Under the pieces are notes generated by a model that did no database searches, had not been told where the DNA came from, and worked only from the letters and a program-made list of their open reading frames with translations. DNA of 48,354 bases from Vicinamibacteria bacterium (GTDB lineage: Bacteria > Acidobacteriota > Vicinamibacteria > Vicinamibacterales > UBA8438): assembly GCA_022820675.1 (NCBI GenBank), contig JAJEFC010000128.1:1-48354 (forward strand), written 5' to 3'. The position numbers were made by a program, and so were the translations under genes. Shown here piece by piece: positions 32,670 through 42,294 of the stretch (its first letter is position 1; the number at the start of each line of letters is the position of its first letter).

Positions 32670-33287
32670 CTACGACCACGTCCCCCGACGCGAGAATGTC
32701 TCGCATCGCTCGAACGCACGCGCCAGACTCGGAGAGCCGGCGCGGGCCCGCGCCGGCGACCATCGCTGGCGGACGTACCGAATCACCTCGTCCGTGTAGG
32801 CCGGCCCGACGCGCCGCCCACCGGCCTCGGAGGGCGGCAGTCCTTCGCGGATGACCCGCCTGGTCGACTCCCGAGCCAGATCCACGACGGCCTGCTTCGG
32901 ATCGGCGATCCGCTCGGGCTCGCGAGGGATGCGTTTCACGCGGACGCCGAGAAAGCTCGCGAAGTCCCGCCTATCCGCCATCAGCCACGCCTCGACGGCT
33001 CGCACCGCGACTCGCAACTCCATCCGTTCGGCCTGCATGGTCCCGAACAGGCGGCTGCGCAACCCCGGGGCGCAGTCGTGACGGTCGAGATCGCAGAGCA
33101 CGAACCACGGCGAATAGTGCGCGCCGGCGTTGAATCCGTCGAGGCGCTGCCGCAGATTGCCGATCCCGTCGCAGACGTAGGGTGTGCCGGAAGCGACGCC
33201 CGACGCCTCGAACAGCTTCAGGACGACCGCCTGATCGACGATGCCTTCCACCGCGAACGACACGGGCTCGTGTCCCCGATGCGCCAT
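32670..33287 (-). CDS. TOPRIM-like nuclease subunit (DUF4276-like) of an ATPase-TOPRIM pair
   Basis: 205 residues. FAVEGIVDQAVVLKLFEASG with Glu14 and FVLCDLDRHD with Asp66 and Asp68 match the Glu and DxD motifs of TOPRIM/DUF4276-type proteins. Metal-dependent nuclease activity is expected. It starts 6 nt after the stop of the AAA ATPase. ATPase-TOPRIM pairs include OLD and PARIS-type phage defence systems, in which the ATPase senses a trigger and releases or activates the nuclease. No published subtype is assigned here. Confidence 0.75.
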   Translation of the reverse strand: MAHRGHEPVSFAVEGIVDQAVVLKLFEASGVASGTPYVCDGIGNLRQRLDGFNAGAHYSPWFVLCDLDRHDCAPGLRSRLFGTMQAERMELRVAVRAVEAWLMADRRDFASFLGVRVKRIPREPERIADPKQAVVDLARESTRRVIREGLPPSEAGGRRVGPAYTDEVIRYVRQRWSPARARAGSPSLARAFERCETFSRRGTWS

Positions 33288-33293
33288 GGAGGT

Positions 33294-34430
33294 TCAGAAG
33301 TCAAAGCTGAACTGGTCGGCGTGCGCCGGCGCCGCCTTGGGCAGCAGAGCGGCACCGATCGACAACCCTGCCCTTTCCACCATGGCTCGCACGTCCGGAT
33401 AGCTCTTGCCCACCTTTATCTCCGTCCCCTGCGAGTCGGGAGCGAGCACGTGGACCTCGTCGAGGCCGATGCCCACATCGGCCAACAGCGCCGCCGAGTG
33501 CGTGGTGATCAGCACCTGCCGGCCGGACTTCGTATGCATCCGCGCCATGAAACGTGGCAGGTGCCGCACGAGGGCGTCGTGCAGCGCGAGCTCGGGTTCT
33601 TCCAGCAGCAGTGGGCCGCCCCCTTCCGCCAGGGACCAGAGCAATCCGATCAGGCGGAGCGTGCCGTCCGAGAACGAGCGCTCGTACTGGCGCGCCGCGC
33701 TCTGCCGCCAGTGGCTGAAGCGCGCCTCGAGATGCCAGCGACCGCCTGCATCCTGCTGCAGCGTCAGGCTGTCGAACTGCGGAATGGCGATCTTCAGGGC
33801 CTTGTTGATGTTGCGCAACCTCGCATCGCGGGTCTTGGCGGGGGTCGAGGCGACCTTCTCCAGGAAGTCTCCGCCGAACGGATCGTCGTGCCGGCCGATG
33901 GACCGTTCGGGGTCGCGCACAAGATGGGGCACGATGTGGAGATACCGGATGGACTTCAGGAACTCGGCGAGCTCTCGAAAGTCCTGGTTGACGACGATCT
34001 GCTCGAGGTACGTCTGTGCCAGCCGCTCGGAGTCCTTCCTGTCTGCCTCGTCAGGTCGCTTGAGAATCAGGTCGTCCTGCTTGTAGACCTCTTCCTCCAT
34101 GACCTCAGGCAGGTGTTTCTTCGGATGGTTGCGGAATCGGAGGCTGTAGGTCCACAGGCGGGGTGCGTCGTCCGTGCCGACGTCGACCGCCACCTTGAGG
34201 CCGGCCGGCGTCCTCGCCTGCAGCGTGCGGATCTCTCCCATGCCGCCGCGCAGCTGGACCGCCTGCTTCAAGCCGTGCCCCGCGGTATCCCGCAGGAACC
34301 TGAGGGCGTCGAGCACGTTGGATTTCCCGGACGCGTTCGGTCCGATGAGGAACGCGCGCCGGCGCAGGCGCAGGTCCACAGGTCCCCGGAAGTTGCGCCA
34401 ATGGTGCAGGCGCAGGGACGTTATGAACAT
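33294..34430 (-). CDS. AAA ATPase (OLD/RecF-like) of an ATPase-TOPRIM pair
   Basis: 378 residues from the ATG at 34430, which begins MFITSLRLHHWRNFRGPVDL. Walker A GPNASGKS is at 30-37, a signature-like SFSDGTLRLIGLLW lies before Walker B LLLEEPE at 274-280, and the switch histidine is in LITTHSAALL near 311. This is the SMC/RecF-type head with an internal insertion, as in OLD and PARIS AriA-like proteins. It ends six bases before the TOPRIM-like gene. An in-frame extension upstream to 34631 has no resemblance and is left out. Confidence 0.85.
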   Translation of the reverse strand: MFITSLRLHHWRNFRGPVDLRLRRRAFLIGPNASGKSNVLDALRFLRDTAGHGLKQAVQLRGGMGEIRTLQARTPAGLKVAVDVGTDDAPRLWTYSLRFRNHPKKHLPEVMEEEVYKQDDLILKRPDEADRKDSERLAQTYLEQIVVNQDFRELAEFLKSIRYLHIVPHLVRDPERSIGRHDDPFGGDFLEKVASTPAKTRDARLRNINKALKIAIPQFDSLTLQQDAGGRWHLEARFSHWRQSAARQYERSFSDGTLRLIGLLWSLAEGGGPLLLEEPELALHDALVRHLPRFMARMHTKSGRQVLITTHSAALLADVGIGLDEVHVLAPDSQGTEIKVGKSYPDVRAMVERAGLSIGAALLPKAAPAHADQFSFDF

Positions 34431-34700
34431 CTGGGGGGCGCGCGACGCTTTCACGGATGACCTCGGAACCCATGCGCCGTAGCCCGGCGACGGTGCTGCT
34501 GCCGGAAGCTGGCCGTCGATGATGGTATCACCGTGCGGTGGCCGGCCGCTCTCACGCCGCCGGCGAACGGCTCGGTCGCGTGACTGGCTCGAGCCCCGTC
34601 GAAAGACGCGTGGATCCCAGGCTCCGTTCAAGACCGGCAGCCTCGCCGCACCCTGAGTCGGGGGCTGCTTCGACGAATCGGGCCTCCCACTGCATCCGGG

Positions 34701-36725
34701 TCAGTACCGGAACAGTACCCGCAGCTTCGTGAAGATGGCGCGGTTCGTCCGCCGGAAGGCCGTCGGCTCGAAGTACCTCGGGTCGTGCACGTCGAGCGCG
34801 TCCTCCTGCCGGAAGTGGTCGTCGTAGCCGAAGTAGAACACCGTCAGGGCGTTGATGCGGTACGTCAGGAGGAGGTTCGTGCCGCGGGTGCCGCGGAACG
34901 AGTCGAACTCGGTGATGTTCCGCAGCAGCAGGCGGTCGGTGAACGTGAACGTCGAGAGCGCCCGCAGCACGCGCACGTTGAACACCTCCCGGTCGCCGCC
35001 GGCGCGGACGTCGAAGAACCGGCTGGTGACGAGGTTGAGCTGAGAGGTGAACCGCGGGGCGGGCCGGATGGTCGCGGACAGCGTGGCGCTGTTGCCGCGT
35101 CCGAGGTACGGGTTCTCGCGGTCGACGTAGTAGATCTCGTCGCCCCACCGCAGGCTTCCGCCGAGGGAGAACAGGCGGCTCGTGCTGACGAACGTGGACA
35201 GGCTGTAGTTGCGGCGGTCGAAGTCGACGCCCCCGAACCGCTCGTGGGCCTGGACGGCGTTCGCGGTGACGTTGACGTTCCGGGTGAGGTTCATGTTCAG
35301 CCCGGCGTCGATGATCTCGTCCTCGCGGATGCCGGCGTGGGTGTAGCTGACCTGGTAGCGGAGGCTCGGGCCCCAGTTGATGATCCAGCTCTCCGGCCAC
35401 CAGCGGTACCCGACGTTGGCGGCCCCGAGCTGCTGGTCCACGCGCTGGAGAAATCCCACGTCGGTGCGGAAGTCGGGATCGATGCGCGCCGCGTACAGGG
35501 ACCCCACCAGGTGGCGCCCCTCGTGCTGGAAGAAGGCGCCCATCATGGGCCCCTCGCGCTCCACCCCCTGCTCGTCCCGATGCTGCGACCGGAACGCGAC
35601 CAGGTTCAGCCGGCTGGCCCGGCCGAGCCGGAACTGCGCGTCGGCGCCGGCCACGCGGCTGTGCACGTCGAGGAACTCGCGGTCGGTGACGAGCGTCCCG
35701 ACGTGCGACTCCGAGTAGAGGTCTTAGCGCGCCCGGCCTATCAGCACCCGGGCGTTCTCGCCGTACCCGCGCTCGTCGGGGTCGCCCCGTCTTCCCGGCG
35801 CCTCGTCGTCGGTCGCCATCACCCCGAGGGTCGTGTTGCCCACCTTGCCGGTCAGCTTCGCCCCCAGGTTCGGGTCGACGAGGGTGCGCGTGTGCACGAG
35901 GTCCACGGGTGAGGGGAACTCGAAGATCTCGGCGCCCTCCAGGAAGAAGGGCCGCAGCTCGGGGAAGAAGAGGGGGAACCGCTGGTTGACCTCGATCTGC
36001 GGCAGGTCCGACTCGATCTGCGAGAAGTCGGGGTTGCCGGTGAAGTCGGCGGTCAGGTTCGACGTGATGCCGTACTTGACGTTCAGGCCCATCTCGGGGT
36101 CCGTGCTCCGGTCGACGAGCGCGCCCGTGCCCCGGTCGAACAGCTCGTAGCCGATAGCGGTGAACGACGGCAGGATCTCGAGGTTGCGGCTGGTGGAGAG
36201 GTCGGTCATGCCCTCGAGCACGCCCATCTGCCCCATGAAGCTCTGCACGTCGCGCGACATCGGGGCCCAGACCACGTTCTCTCCTGGTCCTTCCCCTTGA
36301 TCTCCCGCACGATCTGGAACCCCCAGCGGTGCTCGACGCCGGGCGGCTGCTCGGGGTAGCGGAAGCTCTTGAACGGAATGGCCATCTCCGCCGTGTACCC
36401 GTCGTCGACGATCTGCGCGCCGCTGTAGAACAGCGCGTCCCACGACCGGTCGGCGACGGGAATGGGGCCGCCGCGGGTCTGGCCCGCGTTGATCACGCCG
36501 TCGCCCTGCACGTTGTAGCCGTTCAGATCGAAGTCGTAGCAGCGCTGCTGATCCATGAACGGGTCGAGGTAGACGGTGATCAGGTCGTCCTGCCACGTCG
36601 TGTCGCGGTCGGCGCGGCTGGCCCGCATGATGCCCGGGTCGGCGTAATGCAGGTAGAACGCGAAGTAGACGTGGTCGCGGTCGTAGGCGATGTAGACATC
36701 GGTCTCCTCGGTCGCGCGCGCGGCG
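34701..36725 (-). pseudogene. Broken DUF5916-type outer-membrane protein
   Basis: A DUF5916 protein: N-terminal CBM9-like domain (ETDVYIAYDRDHVYFAFYLH, DDLITVYLDPFMDQQ) followed by a large beta-barrel (FPLFFPELRPFFLEGAEIF, then many aromatic strands to the end RVLFRY). Three lesions are visible. The signal peptide and first residues are missing beyond about 36725. A 2-nt expansion in a GA run near 36278-36284 shifts the frame (KGKDQE to ENVVWAP). A TAA at 35724-35726 interrupts LIGRAR-stop-DLYSESH. Sequencing error might explain one, but not all. Confidence 0.85.
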
Positions 36726-36793
36726 GCGGCGATGACGCCCTCGGCCGCGCGCGCCCGGGCCCGGCTGGACCGAACCGCTATCATTCTCGCTCC

Positions 36794-37834
36794 ATGCCCG
36801 ACCCCTGTGACGTCTGCGGCGCGGCCGGCGACATGCGTCCGCTCCTCGAGGCGGCGCTGCACGGGGTCGGGGCGGTGTGGATCCGGCAGTGCGCCGGCTG
36901 CGGCTTCCGGCAGGTCCGCCCGCGGCTCCCGCCCGCCGCCCTCGACGTGCTCTACGGCGCGGACTACTTCGACTCGGCGGCTGCCCACGGCTTCGCCGGG
37001 TACGCCCGTCAGCGCCAGCGCTACGAGCGCGACGCGTACTTCCTCGCCCGCGAGCTCCGGCGAATCGCGCCCGCGGGGCGGTTTCTCGAGGTCGGCAGCG
37101 CCCTCGGATTCCTGCTCGCGGCCCTGGCGCCGATCACCGGTTGGGACGTGGAGGGCGTCGAGGTGTCGTCGTTCGGGGCCTGGTACGCCCGCGACCGGTT
37201 CGGGGCCGCGGTGCACCGGGGAGCCCTGGAGGAGGCCGGCCTGCCGGCGGACGCGTTCGACTACGTGCTGCAGAAGGACCTGCTGGAGCACGTCACCCAC
37301 CCGCGGCGACATCTGGAGGAGACGCGGCGCATCATGCGGCGGGGCGGGCGGCTCCGGGTCGTCACGCCCAACGGCGAGGCCGACCTGCGGCCTCTCCATC
37401 GCGTGTCGGCAGCGCGCGAGAACGACGATCTGCCGCGGCTGGGCCAAGCGCACCTGTCGTTCTTCTCCCGGGCGCAATTGCTCCGCCTGTTCGAAGACGT
37501 CGGGTTCCGGGTGCTGCGACTGCGGTCCATCGGGATACGCCGGGGCCTGCGGGCCCTCGGGGTGGTGCCCGGCTGGCGCAGCCGAGCCCCCATGGCGCAA
37601 CGCGAGGCGCCGGCGCCGCGGGGCCGGCCCGCCGCGGCCGAGGGAGGAGGGCCGACTCCGGCGCCGTGGGCGGAGCAGGCCGCCCGCATCGACGCGGAGG
37701 TCGCCGCGCAACACCGGGCCGTTCGGTCCTGGCCGCCGTACTTCCACTACCGCCGCCTCGTGAAGCGGCTCGACGCCCTGCCGGGCCGGTTGGCGATAGG
37801 CCAGGACTTCGACCTCCTCGTCGAGAAGCGCTGA
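36794..37834 (+). CDS. SAM-dependent methyltransferase with N-terminal zinc ribbon
   Basis: 346 residues. The N-terminus carries two CxxC pairs (CDVCGA, CAGCGF), a zinc-ribbon-like module common before methyltransferases of sugar or polyketide pathways. The Rossmann-type domain follows: FLEVGSALGFLLAALA (motif I), FDYVLQKDLLEHVTHP and GGRLRVVTPNGEADL. The last 80 residues are a basic and proline-rich tail with a final helix. The substrate is unknown. It diverges from the truncated DUF5916 gene, whose missing 5' end lies at this boundary. The ATG at 36794 has no strong ribosome site. Confidence 0.82.
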   Translation: MPDPCDVCGAAGDMRPLLEAALHGVGAVWIRQCAGCGFRQVRPRLPPAALDVLYGADYFDSAAAHGFAGYARQRQRYERDAYFLARELRRIAPAGRFLEVGSALGFLLAALAPITGWDVEGVEVSSFGAWYARDRFGAAVHRGALEEAGLPADAFDYVLQKDLLEHVTHPRRHLEETRRIMRRGGRLRVVTPNGEADLRPLHRVSAARENDDLPRLGQAHLSFFSRAQLLRLFEDVGFRVLRLRSIGIRRGLRALGVVPGWRSRAPMAQREAPAPRGRPAAAEGGGPTPAPWAEQAARIDAEVAAQHRAVRSWPPYFHYRRLVKRLDALPGRLAIGQDFDLLVEKR

Positions 37835-37856
37835 GCCCGCGGTCTCCCGGTGGCGT

Positions 37857-38108
37857 CTACCGCAGCCCTCCGGAGCCGACGCTTCGCGCCTGAGCGGCCC
37901 GCAACGCGGGGTCGACGCCGCTCGGTTCGTCGGCGAGCACCTCGTTCAGCTTCGACGTGACATCCGCGTCGCGGTGCCTGGCCAGGTACTCGGCGAGGGC
38001 GACGGCGTACAGCTCGTTCCGCGACATGCCCTGCCGCTTCGCGAGGTCGTTGACCGAGAAGACGAGGTCGTCCGGGAGCGAAACGACCGTTTTCTTCACG
38101 ACCGGCAT
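37857..38108 (-). CDS. Orphan ribbon-helix-helix antitoxin (CopG/MazE-like)
   Basis: 83 residues. KKTVVSLPDDLVFSVNDLAK and MSRNELYAVALAEYLARHR form a ribbon-helix-helix DNA-binding domain, and the tail EPSGVDPALRAAQARSVG resembles the toxin-binding end of MazE-like antitoxins. In intact modules a MazF toxin gene follows at once. Here the next sequence is the convergent methyltransferase gene, so the toxin is absent. Confidence 0.75.
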   Translation of the reverse strand: MPVVKKTVVSLPDDLVFSVNDLAKRQGMSRNELYAVALAEYLARHRDADVTSKLNEVLADEPSGVDPALRAAQARSVGSGGLR

Positions 38109-38160
38109 CGTACCCGAGCCGCGCCCGTTCGACCCTCTCCGCGTCGAGAACGGCGGGATG

Positions 38161-38210
38161 TTGACACGCTATAGATATATCAATATAGTCGCTATCTGAT
38201 TATTGATATA
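38161..38210 (+). promoter_or_regulatory. Sigma70-type promoter with PadR operator
   Basis: TTGACA (38161-38166), 17 nt, then TATAGT (38184-38189) form a near-consensus promoter. TATATCAATA (38176-38185) and TATTGATATA (38201-38210) are a perfect 10-bp inverted repeat that covers the -10 box and the likely start site, as expected for PadR autorepression. The message would begin about 20 nt before the ATG and has no Shine-Dalgarno sequence. Confidence 0.82.
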
Positions 38211-38214
38211 GTTC

Positions 38215-38832
38215 ATGAGCCTCGACCACATCCTCCTCGGCCTGCTCCGCGAGCCGGCCACGGGGTACGACCTCGGAAACGCGTTCAGCGAGAACGTGCG
38301 GCACTTCTGGTCGGCGGAGCTGAGCCAGATCTACCCGACCCTCAAGCGCCTGGAACAGCGGGGGATGCTGAGCAGCCGGGTCGAGCCGTCGCCCAAGGGG
38401 CCGAACCGCCGCGTCTACACGCTGACAGACGAGGGCCGGGCCGAGCTGCTGGGCTGGCTGCGCGGCGATCCCGCGGTGGGGACGGAACGCTTCGCCTATC
38501 TGGCCCAGCTCTACTTCATGGACGCCCTCGGCGACATCCACCAGACCCGCGCGTTCATGACCGCCCTCCGGAGCCACCTGACCCGCTGGCTGGCGCAGCT
38601 CCGGGCGGTAGAGCACGACGTCGTCGCCACGCACGGCGGCGACCCGGCCCGGTACGGCGACGCGGGATTCCACCACTTCGCGGCGCTCCGGATGGGCATC
38701 CACTCCATCGGGTCGAAGGTGGCCTGGTGCGACGAGACGCTGGCCGCGATCGACCGGCGGTTGGCGCCCGCGCACGACGCGGGGGCCGCGGCCCGCGACG
38801 AAGCGTGGAAGGAAATGGAGCATCTGTTGTGA
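38215..38832 (+). CDS. PadR-family transcriptional regulator
   Basis: 205 residues. The N-terminal winged helix reads DHILLGLLREPATGYDLGNA, then IYPTLKRLEQRGMLSSRVEP and GPNRRVYTLTDEGRAELLGW, the classical PadR pattern. The C-terminal half is the long dimerisation helix (PadR_C). It probably represses its own promoter through the 10-bp inverted repeat just upstream. Its stop overlaps the next gene's GTG start (GTGA), so it is made together with a membrane protein. Confidence 0.92.
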   Translation: MSLDHILLGLLREPATGYDLGNAFSENVRHFWSAELSQIYPTLKRLEQRGMLSSRVEPSPKGPNRRVYTLTDEGRAELLGWLRGDPAVGTERFAYLAQLYFMDALGDIHQTRAFMTALRSHLTRWLAQLRAVEHDVVATHGGDPARYGDAGFHHFAALRMGIHSIGSKVAWCDETLAAIDRRLAPAHDAGAAARDEAWKEMEHLL

Positions 38833-39578
38833 CCACCATCCTCAGCCTGGCGATGAGCACCCTGGTGCTGGTCCACGTCGCGACCGGGTTCGTCGGCCTC
38901 GCGGCGTTCTGGATTCCGCTGTTCGCGAGGAAGGGCGGCCGGGTGCACGTGCAGGCGGGCCGCGTCTTCACCTACTGCGCCTACGTCGTGACGCTGTCGG
39001 CGGTCACCGCGTCGGCGGGACGCATGGCCGCCCTCCAGGCGCAGGGCCTCGGCGCCGCGGACCGGCCCGAGACCTACGGCTTCGCGCTCTTCCTCGGCTA
39101 TCTCGGGTTGGCGACGTTCGCCACGGTGCGGCACGCGATACGGGTGGTCGAGACGAGAAAGTCGCCGGAGACGCTGCGGACGCCGTTCCACAAGGCCCTC
39201 GCGTGGGCGTCGGTCGCCGGCAGCGCCGTCGTCATCGCGTTCGCGCTGGGGGTGTGGACCGACGTCTCGCCGATCCTGCTGGGCCTGAGCCCCGTCGGCC
39301 TCGTCACCGGGTCTGGCATGCTGCGGCTGATGCGGCGCCCGGGCGCGCGGCGCATGGGCTGGTTCTACAGCCACCTGGGGTCGATGCTCGGGGGCGGCAT
39401 CGCCTTCCACACCGCGTTCGCCGTCTTCGGGGCGCAGCGCCTCTGGGCCTACGACCTCGCGGGGCCCCTCGCCGTCGTGCCGTGGCTCCTGCCGACGGCC
39501 GTCGGCATTCCCGCCATCGTCGTCTGGACCCTGTACTACCGGCGGAAGTTCGAACCGCCGGCGACGGCCGCGGCCTGA
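38829..39578 (+). CDS. Seven-helix membrane protein (DUF2306-like) coupled to PadR
   Basis: 249 residues from a GTG that overlaps the PadR stop by four bases. It has about seven hydrophobic segments, including STLVLVHVATGFVGLAAFWI, SVAGSAVVIAFALGVW and AIVVWTLYYRR. Conserved His residues in the first helix and in FYSHLGSMLGGGIAFHTAFA could bind heme or metal. The family resembles DUF2306-type predicted membrane proteins; function is unknown. Since PadR is repressive and autoregulated, the membrane protein is probably induced by whatever PadR senses. Confidence 0.75.
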   Translation: MTTILSLAMSTLVLVHVATGFVGLAAFWIPLFARKGGRVHVQAGRVFTYCAYVVTLSAVTASAGRMAALQAQGLGAADRPETYGFALFLGYLGLATFATVRHAIRVVETRKSPETLRTPFHKALAWASVAGSAVVIAFALGVWTDVSPILLGLSPVGLVTGSGMLRLMRRPGARRMGWFYSHLGSMLGGGIAFHTAFAVFGAQRLWAYDLAGPLAVVPWLLPTAVGIPAIVVWTLYYRRKFEPPATAAA

Positions 39579-39605
39579 CGGGCGCGGGCCGCGCGCGGTG
39601 ACAAC

Positions 39606-42134
39606 CTACTCCACCCGGAGGGCGTCCATCGGGTCGATGCGGGCGGCCCGGCGGCCCGGCATCCAGCAGGCGAGGAGGGCGACGCCGGCCAGCACGAGGG
39701 GGGCCGCGACGAGAGTCAGCGGGTCGTCGGTTTCGACGCCGAACACGAAGGTGTCGAGGAGGCGGACCGATGCGGCGGACGCGAGCAGGCCGAGGAGCGC
39801 CCCGGCCGCGACGAGCCCGGCTCCCTGGCGGACGACGAGGGCCACGACGGCGCCGCGCTGCGCGCCGAGGGCCATGCGGAGCCCGATTTCACGGCGGCGT
39901 TGCGACACGGTGTAGCTGAGCAGGGCGTAGATGCCGAAGGCGGCGAGGAACAGCGCGAGGGCGGCGAAGAACCCGACACAGACCGCATAGAAGCGGGGTT
40001 GCGCGACGGCCGCCGACAGTCTCGCGTCCATCGTCATGACGTCTTCGATGGTCGCGGCCGGATTCACCGCGGCCACCGCCTCGCGAAGAAACGGAACGAC
40101 CGCCGCCGGGTCGCCGGCCGTCCGCACGGCGACCACCGGGGTGAAGGACGACATGCCGACCAGCAGCCCGGCGTGTTCGAGCTGGTGCAGGGGCACGTAT
40201 GCCTCGGCCTGCGACTCGTCGATGGTCAGCCCGGTATAGCGGACGTCGGCCACGACGCCGATCACCTCCCATGGCTCGGGGCCGGCGCCGACCGGCAGCA
40301 GGCGCCGTCCGACGGCCGACTCGCCGCCGAAGAGCTCGCGAGCGAGCGTCTCGTTCACCATCAGCACCAGCGGGCTCTCGGCCCCGTCCAGCCGGGTGAA
40401 CGCGCGCCCGCTCCGGAGCCGCAATCGCATCACGTCGAAGTAGCCCGGGTTGACCACGTTGACCCGAGCCTGTTGGAGGTCCCGCGGGTCGGTCGGAGCC
40501 GCGGTGCCCGCCACCCGGAAAACGGCTGCGTTCCCGCCGCCGGACGCGAGAGGCAGGCGTGACGAAACCCCCACCGCCTCGACGTCGGGGAGCACGGCCA
40601 GCCGGTCCATCTCTTCCACCAGCGATGTCTGGAAGCGCCGGCCGGCCGCCAGCATCGACTCCGGGGTCACGTCCGGTCGGAACGTGATGTCGGGGTTCCG
40701 GATGCCGGCGGCGATCACGTTGGCCGGGTCGTAGCCGCGGTCGACGCTGATGAGCCGCACGAAGCTGCGCAAGAGCAGCCCCGCCCCCGTCAGCAGCACG
40801 AGGGCCAGGGCTACCTGGGCCACGGCGAGCGTGGCGCGGGCCCGGTTCGAACGGAGCAGTCGGAAGCCGCCCGTCGACTGCTCGTTCCCTTCGTTGAGGG
40901 TACGCGCCAGATCGAGCCGCGACCACTGAAGGGCCGGCGCGGCGCCGAACAACAGCCCGGCCGCGATCGACAGTCCGAAGGTGAACGCGAGCGTCACCGG
41001 GTCGATGCCCACCTCGTCGAGCCGCGCGATGTCGCCGGGAACGAGCGCGGGCACCGTACGCAGCACCATCGACGCCGCGGCGAGCCCGAGCACGCCGCCG
41101 CCCACGCCCAGCATCACGCTCTCGGTCAGGAGCTGCCGGGCGAGACGCCAGCGGCTCGCGCCGAGCGCGGCGCACACCGTCAGCGCCCGCCGGCGCGCAA
41201 CCCCCCGCGCGAGCAGCAGCCCCGCCACGTTGATGCAGGCGATCAGCAGCACGAGGGCGGTCGCCAGGGTGAGGGCCAGAAGCGCCGGCCGATACGCGCC
41301 GACCATCTCTTCCAGCAACGGCGCCACCCGCACGGCGTTCTCGGACCGTTCTCCCGGCCGTCCCCCGCCGATGGTCATTTCGGGAAGCTCGCTGGCGCTC
41401 TGCAGGCGAGTGCCGGCCTCTGCCGCCGCCCGTTCGGGCGACACCCCCGGTGCGAGGCGCCCAAGGGCGTCGAAGGCCATCATGACCGACATGCGCGGTT
41501 GCCCCGCGTCGGCGGCCGGCGGCGGCGTGAACGGCGGAACGACGAACGGTGTCCAGAGCTCGCTGTCGGGGTGCGGGAAATAGAAACCCTCGGGCAGCAC
41601 GCCGACCACGGTGTGAGGATCGCCGTCGAGAGCCACGAGGGTCCCCACGACGTCCGGGTCCGATGCGAAGTGGTTGGTCCAGGCGCGGTGACTCAGCAGC
41701 ACGACCGCGTCCGCTCCCTCTCGCGCCTCGCCCTCCGTGAAGAGCCGCCCGAGGTGGGGTGTCGCCCGCAGCAGGGGGAACAGCGCCGGCGAGACGGCGG
41801 CGCCGCGCAGGGTGACCGAGCCGTCCGGTCCCGCCCACTGCTGCGAGATCTCGCGGTAGGCCGCGAGGTGCTCGAACGCCTCGGCGTTCTGGAGGAGGGG
41901 CATCGACCGATTCGTGAGCATTCCTCGGCGAGCGGTCGTCGACTCTCCCACCCGCACGATGCGCTCGGGGTCCGGATAGGGCAGGGGCCGCAGGAGCAGA
42001 GCGTGGACGACGCTGAACATCGCGGTGTTGGCGCCGATGCCGAGGGCGAGGGCGAGGAGCACGGCGAGGGTGAATCCGCGCTGGGCGGCGAGCCGCCGCG
42101 CCGCGGAGACGACATCCCGAAGCAGTGTATCCAT
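39606..42134 (-). CDS. ADOP-type ABC transporter permease (MacB/FtsX family)
   Basis: 842 residues starting MDTLLRDVVSAARRLAAQRG, the family's usual opening. Two FtsX modules are present. Each has a large periplasmic MacB-like domain and membrane helices; the first core reads LIACINVAGLLLARGVARRR and the last reads RREIGLRMALGAQRGAVVAL and ends MPGRRAARIDPMDALRVE. Such 'acidobacterial duplicated orphan permeases' lack an adjacent ATPase gene, as here. Substrates are unknown; macrolide or lipoprotein export is typical of MacB/LolC relatives. An upstream frame to 42221 is left out because the ATG at 42134 fits homologues. Confidence 0.93.
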   Translation of the reverse strand: MDTLLRDVVSAARRLAAQRGFTLAVLLALALGIGANTAMFSVVHALLLRPLPYPDPERIVRVGESTTARRGMLTNRSMPLLQNAEAFEHLAAYREISQQWAGPDGSVTLRGAAVSPALFPLLRATPHLGRLFTEGEAREGADAVVLLSHRAWTNHFASDPDVVGTLVALDGDPHTVVGVLPEGFYFPHPDSELWTPFVVPPFTPPPAADAGQPRMSVMMAFDALGRLAPGVSPERAAAEAGTRLQSASELPEMTIGGGRPGERSENAVRVAPLLEEMVGAYRPALLALTLATALVLLIACINVAGLLLARGVARRRALTVCAALGASRWRLARQLLTESVMLGVGGGVLGLAAASMVLRTVPALVPGDIARLDEVGIDPVTLAFTFGLSIAAGLLFGAAPALQWSRLDLARTLNEGNEQSTGGFRLLRSNRARATLAVAQVALALVLLTGAGLLLRSFVRLISVDRGYDPANVIAAGIRNPDITFRPDVTPESMLAAGRRFQTSLVEEMDRLAVLPDVEAVGVSSRLPLASGGGNAAVFRVAGTAAPTDPRDLQQARVNVVNPGYFDVMRLRLRSGRAFTRLDGAESPLVLMVNETLARELFGGESAVGRRLLPVGAGPEPWEVIGVVADVRYTGLTIDESQAEAYVPLHQLEHAGLLVGMSSFTPVVAVRTAGDPAAVVPFLREAVAAVNPAATIEDVMTMDARLSAAVAQPRFYAVCVGFFAALALFLAAFGIYALLSYTVSQRRREIGLRMALGAQRGAVVALVVRQGAGLVAAGALLGLLASAASVRLLDTFVFGVETDDPLTLVAAPLVLAGVALLACWMPGRRAARIDPMDALRVE

Positions 42135-42294
42135 ATGGATCCAAGGCCCGCTTCCGGCGCGAGCCGGTCGGCCGGCGCCGGCGGCCAGCGTCGAGAGAAT
42201 GGGCGCGACCATGGTCGGCATTCTCCTGCCGAAGGAGTCGGCCGACGCTGGTCACCGTGTGGACAGCCGAGGGGCACGAGCCCCCGGTGCCGCA

